A DNA stretch of 64,000 bases, taken from assembly GCF_046630445.1 (NCBI RefSeq), contig NC_092334.1, forward strand, positions 104,479,501 to 104,543,500, written 5' to 3'. Made by a program: the position numbers and the translations under genes. Shown one piece after another: positions 37,898 through 48,437 of the stretch; position 1 is the stretch's first letter, and the number at the start of each line of letters is the position of its first letter. The stretch comes from Rutidosis leptorrhynchoides. Lineage: Eukaryota; Streptophyta; Magnoliopsida; Asterales; Asteraceae. The notes beneath the pieces are model-generated. The model was not told the origin of the DNA and did not search any database. It was given only the letters and a program-made list of their open reading frames with translations.

Positions 37898-38875
37898 ATG
37901 GCTCACCAAGGTCAACACAATACTCCTCTCGAAACTCTAGAACAAGCTCTTCAACGAATGATAACCACCGCCGTGGGTACGGCCGTGGCCGATCACCTTT
38001 CTAACAACAACAACAACAACAACAATGGAGCCGGAAACTCAAACGAGGGATGCTCCTATAAAGCTTTCATGAAGTACAATCCTTCCACTTTCGATGGAAC
38101 CGGAGGACCGGTTACTCTCACCCGATGGTTTGAACAAATGGAGACCGTTTTTAACACAAGCGGTTGTCGAGACCAAGATAAGGTCAAGTTTTCCACCCTC
38201 ACTTTCACCGGTATTGCTCTCTCATGGTGGAACACGTATGTACAATTAGTGGGAAGCGATAAAGCCCACACACTCTCTTGGACCGAATTAAGAGAAAGAA
38301 TGATCACCGAATACTTCCCGCGCAACGAGACTCGAAGGCTCGAACAGGGTCTAAGGAATTTAAAAACGGTCGGAAATGACCTCGAAGCTTATAATCAACG
38401 GTTTACCGAACTAGTCTCGATGTGTCCAAATCTCATGACTCCCGAATCCCTAAGAGTCGAACTTTACATGGATGGCCTCCCTAAGAGCATTCAACACAAG
38501 GTAATGACATCTCAACCCACTAACCTACAAGAGGCTTTAACAATGGCCCGCCATACTTTAGACACGGCAAATGAAACGGAAACGCCGGCACCAATGGTCG
38601 AGAACCAATCGAGCGGCAATAAAAGAACATGGGAAGCCTCTCAATCAAGAAACCACAACCACAACAACCTCTCCAAGAAGCCTTTCGCCTCCAACGACAA
38701 GAAAGGCTATACCGGAAAACTACCTTTTTGTAACGAATGCCACAAGCATCACTTTGAAGGATGTGGCAGGTTTCGCCACCGGCGCCAAGGAAGTGGTCAC
38801 ATCGACAAACATTGTGGAAGTGCCACCCCCATCCCTCGAAAGGGACCCAACACACAAAAGTCGGTCACTTGCTAA
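37898..38875 (+). CDS. G4 gag, open, zinc knuckle shifted out
   Basis: ATG at 37898 gives 325 residues: an Asn run (about residues 38-45), the capsid core (FDGTGGPVTLTRWFEQME, FTGIALSWWNTYVQL, EYFPRNETRRLEQG, AYNQRFTELVSMCPNLM), then a basic Asn/His/Lys-rich tail. FCNECHKHHFEGC starts the zinc region; soon after, the frame appears shifted, and the true knuckle CGQMGHFRNEC lies past a stop at 38873-38875. The capsid part has no stop in about 280 codons, in sharp contrast to pol. It would form the particle; without the knuckle, RNA binding would rely on the basic tail. Confidence 0.85.
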   Translation: MAHQGQHNTPLETLEQALQRMITTAVGTAVADHLSNNNNNNNNGAGNSNEGCSYKAFMKYNPSTFDGTGGPVTLTRWFEQMETVFNTSGCRDQDKVKFSTLTFTGIALSWWNTYVQLVGSDKAHTLSWTELRERMITEYFPRNETRRLEQGLRNLKTVGNDLEAYNQRFTELVSMCPNLMTPESLRVELYMDGLPKSIQHKVMTSQPTNLQEALTMARHTLDTANETETPAPMVENQSSGNKRTWEASQSRNHNHNNLSKKPFASNDKKGYTGKLPFCNECHKHHFEGCGRFRHRRQGSGHIDKHCGSATPIPRKGPNTQKSVTC

Positions 38876-41480
38876 GCATGTGGCCAAATGGGTCATTTTA
38901 GGAATGAATGCCCAAATAAGAAAATCAACCCCAACGCACGCCGTTAAACTTTCAACATCAACGCCTAGGATGCCCGAGACGAGGATGGACTAGTCACGGG
39001 TATGTTTCTTCTCGAAATTCTCACGTTTCATGTTTATTCGATTCGGTTACCGTTAGACGATTTATAATCAAGGCTCTGACTCATACTCTTTGCACTTCAC
39101 CTTTTTCCCCTAGACACTACTTAGGCAATTTAAGTGACCAACGGAAAATATTGTGTGCCTATAAATTTTATTGGAGGATATACGTTAAGACTTTTGACTT
39201 GACACCTATAGAACTAGGGAGCTCGGAACCTATTCGTTAAAAAGAAAATGTTTCCCCATCATCTTGTATAGATTATTGTGAACTGAGTAATTTTCGGTTG
39301 GAAACCGATACCCTCTCCCTCGCATTTATGACCTCATGATTACTTGCATGAATCCTGTGTGTATTCCAAAACGACCTCCGTTCCGGTTATCATCAATTGG
39401 GGGTTAAGGGAGACGATGTCTCCTAAGCCATTTCCGAACTCGCAACGTTAGTTGTAAATCTCTCTTAGTACCGTTTGATTTATTTAGGACTCCGTCCGTA
39501 TTCATGAACCTCCTAAACCGCGTATGCAAATTCATATAGACTAATCTGTTATCGTATTTATAGATAACATCTTAACTTATTCAAGTAAAGAAGGAAAACG
39601 AACAACATCACCATCTTAAGCTCGAACTTTTGAGAAAAGAGCAACTCTATACCAAATTCTCCGAGTGAGAATTTCTGTTGAACGAAGTCCAATTTTCTAG
39701 ACCATGATGTTAATGGTCAAGGCATTACAATCAATCTCGAAATCAAGCCACATGTAATCAGGAAACTCTCCCAACTCAGACTTATATTCGTAAAAATATT
39801 AAATCTCACCGGTTGTTACCGAAGATTAATTTCTGACTTTTCTCGTATGTTATCGCCAAGAAAAAGCCGTGCGCCTGCGGGCAAAGCGGACAATATTGTG
39901 GTCATGTTAAGCTGGGGTGTTACAGAATGGTATCACACGGTGTCACACGACTTTTAAACTCATTAACTCACTAAGGAAAACTCTAAACCTCTCCGTGTTC
40001 GAACCTTGAGCGTGATTCTTCACACCAACATTTCTAGTTAAAATCGTATAGCAACAGATGGAACTCGAACATGGAAATATTTCTATTTGAACGCCGAAAG
40101 GCATACTCTCTCGACTCAAAAAAAAAAAAAAAAAAAAAAAATCAACATAACTAAAATTCGTTATTTTACACGAAGAATTCGAATACTAAATTGTGGATCC
40201 GATCAAACTTCTCGTCATCACGTACCACACTACATACCTCTGTTATTTCACCGTCACCGTCTGATATTACTGGAATTTAAGATAACACACAATCCAACGA
40301 TACTTCACTCTTCTTTTACTTAACACCCTTGTGTTTCTGATAATCGGTCAACTATTATTCAACCCCGAACTATACAACTACGTGTACTACCTCGTTTCTC
40401 TTTCAGACTTCAACTTTTGACAACTAGAGGCACGTTATGGCAACCTCGAGATGCAAGCTCATCCTATTCTAAGTCCTCATTTCACTCCTATCTTTATCGC
40501 TCGCATTTTCCGTTTAAAGAAATTCCTCATATTACCTAAGTATTCGCCACGAGGGTGAATAGTCCTAACGAACATTTTTCGAACCCTAACTAACTTGTTC
40601 AAACGTATCTTAAGAGATTCTATTCCAACACGGTGTATCTTTGTCAATTATTCCGTATCGAAATACTCGTTTCACTTCTAGTTTTACAAGAAACCTTGGA
40701 GACCCGCTTAGACATGAGTACCGCGTACCACCCACAAACAGACGAACCGAACAAACGAACGATTTACGTCTTCGAAAGACATGTTTCAAACTTGCATGGT
40801 CGCTTTTAGTAGATCCCTCTTACTACAGTAGTTACCACTCGTGTGTTCACACGCACTTTCCGAAACCCTATATGACCGCTAATGTCATACCCCTATTCGT
40901 TGGACCAAAGCATGTGGCAAACAAAACACCGAATCTTAACTCATCCAAGAAACAACAATTGAGATAATCCAAGTCCGAGAAGGGCTCGAGACGACCCGTA
41001 GTCGCCCAAAAGAGTCATACCAAACTTAGATGAAAACCTCACAAATCCCAGTGTGTAACCGCGTAATATTGAGAAACCGCACCTTGGAAAGGTGTAATCC
41101 ATTTTGGGAAATCGAGAAAGGCTATATCCGCAATATCGAACCTTTTGAAACCTTGGGGCGTATTGGAACCGCTTCCTATCGTTTAGAACTTCCGACTCAA
41201 TTAAGTTTCCGTTTACCCTACATTTCGTGTAGCAAACTTAGAAACGTGTCCTGCGGAACAGGAACGTGCAATCCTTCTAGATGCACCAACTATTGATGAC
41301 AAACTCCTCCTCATAGGAAAAACCGGCTGAACTTGTGGATCGTAAAACCAAGCCCTAATACAACGTAACACCCCGACTATCCGGATTCGTGGAATGTCCA
41401 AGAAAGTACCTTCAATCATTCGTAGAGTTACTACACTAAGTCTCGAGTAAGAGACATCGACTATTACTTCCAACTAAATT
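38876..41480 (+). pseudogene. G4 pol remnants
   Basis: Pieces can be placed in order: zinc knuckle (38881-38912), protease start (DEDGLVTGMFLLEI, then FDS in another frame, about 38975-39050), RT (CIDYCEL about 39268-39290; PFGL, NRVCKFI about 39470-39540; EQLYTKFSE, then NEVQFL about 39640-39700), integrase (FTSSF, then YRVPPTNRR about 40650-40740) and the integrase tail (NPFWEIEKGYIRNIEPFE about 41090-41150, SYRLELPTQLS about 41175-41210). Large parts of RT and RNase H seem deleted. An A-run of 24 lies at about 40117-40140. No protein can be made. Confidence 0.75.
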
Positions 41481-41512
41481 TCGGGACGAAATTTCTTTTG
41501 AGGTGTGGATAA
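41481..41512 (+). other. G4 polypurine tract region
   Basis: TTTCGGGACGAAATTTC then TTTTGAGGTGTGGATAA against the LTR start. Confidence 0.7.
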
Positions 41513-43875
41513 TGTAACATCCCGCGTTTTTCCGTTAAATTTATTTTAACACCGTCTTTTTTTTTTAAATAATATCTTTCGTCATTTAATTTGGCATCTT
41601 TCGTTAACTAATGTTCATAATATCCTCGTTATTTAATTATAACGTCACCCGTTTACTCGAGCGTTTTAAATATTCGTTTGGTTATTTCCCGCACCCGCTT
41701 TGAAACTAGAGGGACCAAACTTGCAAAGAGGCCAAAGATTTGACTAGGTCAACTAGTCAAACCTTCAACCTCCTCCTCTCATTCATCTCTCTCTTTCTCC
41801 TTTTGATACTTCCAAATCCTCTCAACTTTCTAACATAAATTCATCATCTAAATCCGGATTAGGGAGCTAGCAACCAAATAAATTACATATTCTTGATCCT
41901 CTCATCATCCTCTTCGATTTGATGCTAACTACTTCGATTTTGGGTAACATTTCTAAAACACCAGATTTCTTTAAATTTGTGTTCTTGACTTAAAAGTGTG
42001 TTAATTAGTGTCTATGGCTCATTGTGATGTCGTGTATGTAATTTGTATGCTCGATTTGTTGTTTTTGGTGTAACTAGCTTGAATATGAAAATTGCTTGCT
42101 TAATCTTTGATTTAGGATGATTAAAAGTTTTTTAATTGTTAAAGTTCATGTATTAAATGTGTTACTAGCATCATTAGCTTCAAATTGATGTGTAGGTTGA
42201 TTAAGAAAACTTCAAAAACATGATTATTGATTTTGAGATGTTTGACTAGGGTTTGATAGTTCTTGACATGAATTTTTGGATGCTTGAATGTCATGGAATG
42301 TTAATTGTTAGTGTTTAGTAGTAATGTATGCTTCATTACCTTCAAAACGGCATATCATATGTGTGAATTGGTTTCCCGAAACTCAAAATGCAATTGATGA
42401 ACTTGAAACTTAGGAAATGGACTTTTATTGTTCGCTTGATGAGATTTCGGCTATTGTAAATGATGTTATTGTTGGACCATAAGTGCTTAGTTGTATTCCT
42501 CGTCAAAATACCTTTCCAACGATATATGATAGGCATTATAAGTGTTTGCGGGTCAAGAGTTGGGTTGGAAAAGGTTTTGGTTCGTGCATACTTTGAAAAA
42601 CTGACCAGAATTCTCTGCCCAGATGGTGGCGCGGCGCGCCCCATCCCCGCGCGGCGCGCGGATTGGCCTGGTCAGATTCTGACCTCTTTGTCCCATTTCA
42701 CGTGAAATGTTTGACTAGCTACCGACCTCCGATTCACATGAAACTTGTTCTAATATACTTGTATATGAATAATTAGCATAGAAAAATAGTCCGGGACCCG
42801 ACCCGAACATGTTGACTTTTTCGTTGACTTTGACCCGACCAAGTTTGACTTTTTGTCAAACTTAACCAATTAATTATGCAATCTTTCTAACATGATTCTA
42901 TACTTGTATCTTGCATGAAACTTGACAATTTTCTTCACATGCTACATAATCGAGTCGTGTCGAGCCATAGGACTAATTGAACAACTTTGACCCTTCGTGA
43001 CTATCGTTATTGATACAACCTACTTGTTTAGGTCGAGATTAGCTTTGTCTTTGCACGCGTTTACTCGTTGAAGTACTTTATTAACTCTTGCGCTCAAGGT
43101 GAGATCATAGTCCCACTTTTACTCTTTTTGAACTTATATTTGGGATGAGAAAACATAAACGATTCTTTTGAACTAAGTGACCACAAGAACGGGAAAACAA
43201 ACATTCTACATACGAGTTTAGAACAAAAATCCTCAATTCGATTATCATTAGTTACACTTGCCGGGTGTAAGCGAGAACTTATGTTATATGGCCATATGGG
43301 TTTGACAAACCCTCATTCAAACGGTTCGCTACCGTTTACGAATGAAATATATTTTCGGGAACAGTGTTGTTCTAGCACTAATTGATGGGGTATTCAACGG
43401 ACGGAACGTTAAGCTTTGATAATTGGGTGCTCGTGAATATTAACTTTTAGAATGTATTACTATTATTTCAACTTTGCAAACCTTGTGGTTCAGCTTACTT
43501 TACTTTTACTCACTTACTTACTTAAACCTATGATTTCACCAACGTTTTCGTTGACAGATTTCTATGTTTTTCTCAGGTCTTGCACGATATGTGATACATG
43601 CTTCCGCTCATTATTTGATACTTGCATTGGATGTCGAGTATACATGCATTTCATGGAGCGTCTTATGACTTTACTTTAAACCGTGTCGCCTAGATTTCAT
43701 TTGTACTTATAACCTTGTAATTTAACTTTTGGTTGAACAATTCTTTTAAACTTTGGAAACAATCTTTATGTTGAAATGAAGGCGACATATTTTGGTCAAA
43801 CGTTGTCATAAAGACTTATGACCAGGTAATGGGACCCATGTAGATGACGCCGTCACTTGACGATTTGTCGGGGTC
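41513..43875 (+). repeat. G4 3' LTR
   Basis: Matches the 5' LTR with about ten to twelve differences counted by eye. The last bases differ: GGTCGC runs straight into CACCTCAAAAC, so the terminal TACA seen in the 5' LTR is absent. Hairpin copy at 43540-43553. Confidence 0.92.
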
Positions 43876-43913
43876 GCCACCTCAAAACTGTTGTTGCGTG
43901 AATTCCCAATGAT

Positions 43914-44606
43914 TCATTGTTGTTCATCTTGATTAACAAGATGAAACGCAGCTCCTACTATAGGGATAGAGTTACTACTCAATATTTGGATTCTAACAGT
44001 ATTGTATTCCTCATTCAGTCCCATTAAGAAATCATAAGGTCTATCTTTGTCTTTCATTGAAGCAATTGACTTGCTAACATTACAGGTACAATTGTTACAT
44101 CTACATGAAGGCAAAGGGCTCACAGACTGAATTTCATCTCATATACCTCTAAGTTTAGTGTAATATGCCGATACAAGAAGATTACCTTGATGAATGGAGG
44201 TTAAAGTTCTGCGCAAATCATATGCCCTTGGTGCGTTCTCTTTGTTGAATCTTTCATCAAGATCGGTCCAAAACTCTCTAGCTGTTACTGCATACTTAAC
44301 ACTATTCTTGATTTCTTTAACCATTGAATTTATTAACCAACCGCGAACCATGGCGTTACACCTCACCCAGTTCATTAGTTCCTTTGATTTACTATCAGGC
44401 TTCGGTATCGTTCCATCTATGAACCCTTTCTTGTTCTTTGCAAGCAGTACGTTCATTATTTCATTCCTCCCGTCTGAATAGTTCCCGTCATGAAGAAGAT
44501 TTTCTCCGACGAAATTTTGACCAGGCTGGTCTGCGGATGTCAGATAATAGGGTGAACAGATGTCGATGGTATTCTTTGTGCTAGTTTCTGCTTCGTCTCC
44601 AGCCAT
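43914..44606 (-). pseudogene. C1 gag N-terminal part
   Basis: ATG at 44606 (MAGDEAETSTKN) opens a copia gag: YYLTSADQPGQNFVGENLLHDGNY, then LMNWVRCNAMVRGWLINSM and REFWTDLDERF (the UBN2/Retrotran_gag region), 155 residues. TGA at 44139-44141 falls where Trp is usual (RGI-stop-DEIQS); TGG to TGA is a G-to-A change. The frame continues on the other side with SPLPSCRCNNCTC and DFLMGLNEEYNTVR to about 43914, then into the G4 insertion. Function: capsid of a copia-type particle. Confidence 0.88.
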
Positions 44607-44857
44607 TGGAAATGTGAACAGATTTGATCAGTTTAATTAAATCGTATCAAGGATTTCGAATCAACAGATTGTTAATTCGTGGTTTGATGATTTTGAAGTT
44701 ATGATTTCTTGAACAGAAGAACAGATCGATTTTGAATGTAAGGATTTTGGGGTTTTATTTTTCAATTGAACGAATGATCGTTATCAGATGGTGAGGTTTG
44801 ATTTCAATTGATGATATTCAATTGAAGATTTTAGGTTTGGTTTGTGTAAGGATCTTT
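44607..44857 (-). other. C1 leader between second primer site and gag
   Basis: 250 bases rich in AT with no ORF of note; a 5' untranslated leader by position. Confidence 0.55.
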
Positions 44858-44869
44858 GCTTTGATACCA
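44858..44869 (-). other. Second primer binding site in C1
   Basis: Minus strand TGGTATCAAAGC, one change from the initiator tRNA-Met site, beside the inner LTR end. Confidence 0.8.
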
Positions 44870-44871
44870 TT

Positions 44872-45037
44872 TGTAGGATCGATTTTAGGTCCACCACCAT
44901 ACCCTGCATATAAACTTAAGAGTTCCCTAGTACTCTTAAACCAATTGGTAATAGAGGGACGTTCTCCGAAGCTTATATACAAGCATTTATTTCTTTTCCA
45001 TTCCTATGTGGGACACTCTAACCGATTAGCTTCAACA
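44872..45037 (-). repeat. Inner LTR of C1, unlike the outer LTRs
   Basis: In element direction TGTTGAAGCTAATCGG...ATCCTACA, 166 bp, containing GTGTCCCACATAGG. A PPT (ATTAGGGGGTGAT) precedes it and a primer site follows it. No second copy is in the window. Flanks (atcac, ccatt) do not match, so it is not a simple solo LTR insertion. Confidence 0.8.
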
Positions 45038-45226
45038 ATCACCCCCTAATCGGTTTGTTCATGCACTTGTATCATATAACGTGGCTTTTTTTACCCCGAA
45101 CCCGTTCATTTACATCTCGACTTTTCCCGGACACCCGACCTCTTCCCCTGCTCACGTCCAAAGTCACCCCGATTTGAACCGCCGTTGCCATAATGATTAC
45201 ACCCGTGCCACCTGCTCTGATACCAT
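45038..45226 (-). other. C1 5' leader block: primer site to PPT (TRIM-like)
   Basis: Primer site TGGTATCAGAGC at 45215-45226 (minus) beside the outer LTR, about 160 bases without ORF, then PPT at 45038-45050. LTR-PBS-short spacer-PPT is the layout of a TRIM element. Confidence 0.7.
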
Positions 45227-45282
45227 ATTGAAATCTATCGAGGGGTTTTTTATTCGACTTAATGAGCTGAAGAATACAATTT

Positions 45283-45366
<84 letters not shown>

Positions 45367-45461
45367 ATATAAAGAATCCTAATTCTAAAACAATACGGAG
45401 TACTAATTAGACTTAGCTAAGGAAACTAAATATGCACTTTGTATTTTTATCATTCTCAACA
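45227..45461 (-). repeat. C1 5' LTR
   Basis: 235 bp; the excess over the 3' LTR is (TA)n at 45284-45362. Followed by aaacg. Confidence 0.9.
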
Positions 45462-45871
45462 AAACGTAAAAATAAAACGTAAACGTACAAGCAATTTGTA
45501 AATATAAAACGTTTTCCGTTTACATTTTAAGTTCTACATTTTTCGTTTTATTATACTTGCGTTTTACATATACGTTTTAAATCTATGTTTCCGTTTAAGT
45601 TTGTTCATTTAGATTACAATTTCCATTTACATATTACATCTTTCGTTTACGTTTTATGTTTTTCGTTTATATTTTATGTTTACATATTAAACTTTGCGTT
45701 AACGTTTTGTATTTAGTTTTATATTTACGTTTTATGTTAACTTTTTTCCATAAAACATAATAAAAATGTAAACATAAATCATAATAAAATTGTAAACTTA
45801 AAACGTTAATGTAAACTAATTTGGTTTATAAGTAAAAAGATTGAAAAACTAAAAAAAATAAGAAAACTTAG

Positions 45872-45931
<60 letters not shown>

Positions 45932-46170
45932 TTAATAATAATATTAATAATAATAACAATAATAAAATAAATAATGATAATAATAAGTGACAAAATTTAT
46001 AAAACATAATAATTAACCTATTAATTGTGTTGGCTTGTACTAACTTTTATCCTAAACGTTTGTGGAGTTTTATTTTTTATTTGAACAACTTTGGTCTAAA
46101 AGATAGGACCATAAAGAAACTACTACTTAAAAAAAAATAATAAAAATAAAAAAATTCTGCGTGGTATTCT
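45462..46170. other. AT-rich flank with AAACGTAAA/TTTACGTTT repeats
   Basis: Degenerate AAACGTAAA units (45462-45510) are followed by the complementary type (CGTTTACATTT, TTTACGTTTT) to about 45735, then again the first type, so much of it could fold back. (AAT)n at 45876-45945. No gene. Confidence 0.65.
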
Positions 46171-46187
46171 ATACATCTAACGATGCA
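46171..46187. repeat. L1 target duplication, left copy
   Basis: ATACATCTAACGATGCA, repeated exactly at 61973-61989. Confidence 0.93.
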
Positions 46188-46374
46188 AAAGAAAAAAGAG
46201 AAAAAAAAGGGAAAGAATCTGTCACGAAGGCGACGAACACAGGCAATAAGCAACGCGATGCGGTTGGCGAAGGGAAGGTTGTGTGGGGCAACCACACCAC
46301 CTTCGACTTTTTTGCATGATTAACAAGCGACTAGGTGCATACAAATAATTTATTGATCACTGATGTAACATTAC

Positions 46375-46441
<67 letters not shown>

Positions 46442-46603
46442 TATATTGGCTTTTATTAACATGAAATATTAATAGTAGTTATTATTTAAAAAGTTCAAAA
46501 AAAAAAGTCAAGTTAAAGACGAGAGATGAGAGAGAGAGAGAGAGAGGTGTGAGAGAGAAAATTTTCTTATGCGGGCACGAAGGGTTTTCGAGAAGGATAC
46601 AAT
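46188..46603 (+). promoter_or_regulatory. L1 5' UTR
   Basis: Starts AAAGAAAAAAGAG; (AT)n at about 46379-46435; (GA)n at about 46525-46550. ATGs at 46569 and 46602 share a short frame that ends at the start of the RRM and is not the ORF1 frame. Confidence 0.65.
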
Positions 46604-47576
46604 GGCTACTATGGAAACGCCTACAACGAGAGATCAAAAAGAAATCATTTAACATCGTTCATGTTCTTTAATTTTCCGGATGATTGGGGTGTTACGGATC
46701 TTTGGAGGAAATTTAAACCGTTTGGGGCGGTTAGAGATGTGTATGTCGCGGGGAAGATATTGAACAGTGGCCGTCGTTTTGCCTTTGTTCGATTTGCTGA
46801 TGTTACAAACGCTGAGAGGCTTCTGAATAACATGAAAGCTATCGTTTTCAATGGGGTGCAAATCAAGATCCTCAAAGCTTTTAAGAGGAAACCATTAGGT
46901 AACACAGGTGACACTTCGGCTAGAGCAGATAAAACTTTTAAGAGAGGTTTCGATGGGAAAGAAGGTGTTCATGATGGGCGTATATTTACTGAGGTCGTAT
47001 CAAATAAGAAGGAGGATCTTAGATTCAAACTCAATAGCAAGAAGGAAGACCTTAGAAACAATATAAGCAACTCGAGGGGCGATATAAATGGGGGTCATAC
47101 CAAGGTTAGAATTATTAAGGTGAATGATGAAGAAGGAAACTGTGAGTTGCTAAGTAAGGCTATCCATTGTGAGGCAAAAAGTAGGACTGTTCTTTCAAAT
47201 TTTGAGGATATTTGCAAGTCTGAAGGTTTATAGAACATCCAAATCAAATTTCTTGGTGGGCTGGGGATGATTCTCATATTCGATAGTGATAAAACGGCTG
47301 AAAAGGTTGTGGCAGAAGTAGAGCATCCTCTAAGGAGATGGATTGTTAAAGTTAAACGTTGGGATTTTGGTGTATGGCCAGAAGGTAGAGCATCATGGTT
47401 AAGGATCAGTGGGGTTCCTGCCCCATGTTGGTCAGAGAAAACATTTGCCTTAATAGCAGAATGGTGGGGCACAGTGTACATGATGGAGAATTGCACTCTT
47501 ACCGGAAACCAGAGTTTGAATTTTGGAAGGGTGTTAGTTCAGCTAAATCAACCTGATATTGTAAGAGATTCGATTA
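46604..47576 (+). pseudogene. L1 ORF1, part before G5
   Basis: The ORF1 frame is open from about 46604; the first Met in frame is 46661. Residues from there form an RRM: MFFNFPDDWGVTDLWRKF, DVYVAGKIL, RRFAFVRFADV. A basic and Glu/Lys/Arg-rich repeat region follows, then TAG at 47231-47233 in frame, then a DUF4283-like domain (WDFGVWPEGRASWLRISG, PCWSEKTFALIAEWWG). G5 cuts the frame at gatta, 47572-47576. LINE ORF1 proteins bind the element's RNA. The comparable point in L2 has sense codons, so the TAG is a mutation. Confidence 0.85.
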
Positions 47577-47834
47577 TGTAACATCCTCAGATCGGGTCTA
47601 GATGTAAGATGACCTTTTTGCCCTTAGGCATAATTGTGTGGTTAATTATGCTTTTATTTTTAATTATATGTTTAGTGTTATTTTATTATTTGGTTAAGAC
47701 CAGTTTGTGACAAGGGTCACAGAACAGGTTCGTTTATTTAATTTGGACTCCGTTAGGGCAGTCAAATTAAGTACGAAAGATATTAGATAACTGATAATTA
47801 CCCGTGTGTGATGGGGTATGTCATTTAACCCACA

Positions 47835-47842
47835 TATATAAG
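47835..47842 (+). promoter_or_regulatory. G5 LTR TATA box
   Basis: TATATAAG, 258 bases into the LTR, conserved in the 3' LTR at about 55325-55332. Confidence 0.7.
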
Positions 47843-48252
47843 CTTGTGACCAGCTCTTTTTCTCATTTTTTTCTTTAACCTTCTAAAAACATCCCGTACC
47901 TAAATTCTTACCACTTGAAACCATAGATTTCTAATTTGTGTTCTAGAGTTCAAATCATTCATATCATCTTGTTCTTTACAATTTACAGAGTCTATTGAGG
48001 TAAGAATCAAAGAGTTTCAAGCTCTAATCTTTAAGAAAATGATGATTTTGTGTTAACTTTGTCAAAAGAGCAATTTTGAGTCAAAATGGTTGATTTTGAT
48101 GTTGTTTGTGTCAAAATCTTGTGGGTTTATGCTTATTGATATTAAATGTATATGATTTGGTCAGTTTAGAGGTAAGAAACGAGCTCTAGAGCACCAATTG
48201 GTGATTTTAGGTCGAAACCCGTCAGTTTCCTGCTGCTGCTGCACGATGAACA

Positions 48253-48437
48253 CAATCGTACGGTTGCAGCTTGCAATCGCACGGGTACATGGTGTAACCG
48301 TACGGGTGCATGTGCAACCGTACGGATGCAGTGGTGTTGGTGCAACTGGGCAGGAAGTGTGCAACCGTACGGATGCATGATGCAACCGTACGGATGGACT
48401 TGCAACCGTACGGATGCATGTGCAACCGTACGGATGC
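48253..48437. repeat. Array of near-palindromic CCGTACGG units
   Basis: About eight units of TGCAACCGTACGGATGCA or close variants, five of them with a perfect CCGTACGG core; spacing is irregular (about 20 bases, with one larger gap). The 3' LTR has the same array at 55743-55927 with some cores mutated (for example CCATACCGG, CCGTATGG). Confidence 0.93.

Larger units (their letters stand above)
35109..43875 (+). mobile_element. G4: Ty3/gypsy chromovirus, near-identical LTRs, ruined pol
   Basis: LTRs 35109-37475 and 41513-43875 differ at only about ten to twelve sites in 2.36 kb. Inside are a primer site, an open gag and about 2.6 kb of sequence in which protease, RT and integrase motifs can still be traced but with stops and deletions every few dozen codons. 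Both flanks carry CACCTCAAAAC (35098-35108 and about 43876-43886), longer than the usual 5-bp duplication. It lies in the gag of C1. Confidence 0.9.
33963..45461 (-). mobile_element. C1: gag-only copia-type element with a composite 5' end
   Basis: LTRs 33963-34130 and 45227-45461 agree apart from (TA)n length and are flanked by aaacg at 33958-33962 and 45462-45466. In element direction they run TGTTGAG...CAATA, and the primer site TGGTATCAGAGC abuts the 5' LTR. Inside are a short leader, a PPT, a second different LTR (44872-45037), a second primer site, a copia-type gag and a final PPT. No protease, integrase or RT is present, which is the layout reported as TR-GAG in plants. G4 is inserted in gag. 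Confidence 0.82.

Noticed and set aside
48161..48425. Three overlapping minus-strand ORFs with periodic Cys/His, looking like zinc fingers
   Set aside because: The period comes from the CCGTACGG array read in three frames.
48253..48437. Regular repeats that look like a CRISPR array
   Set aside because: Units are 18-bp near-palindromes with little or no spacer, inside a plant LTR and repeated in its partner.
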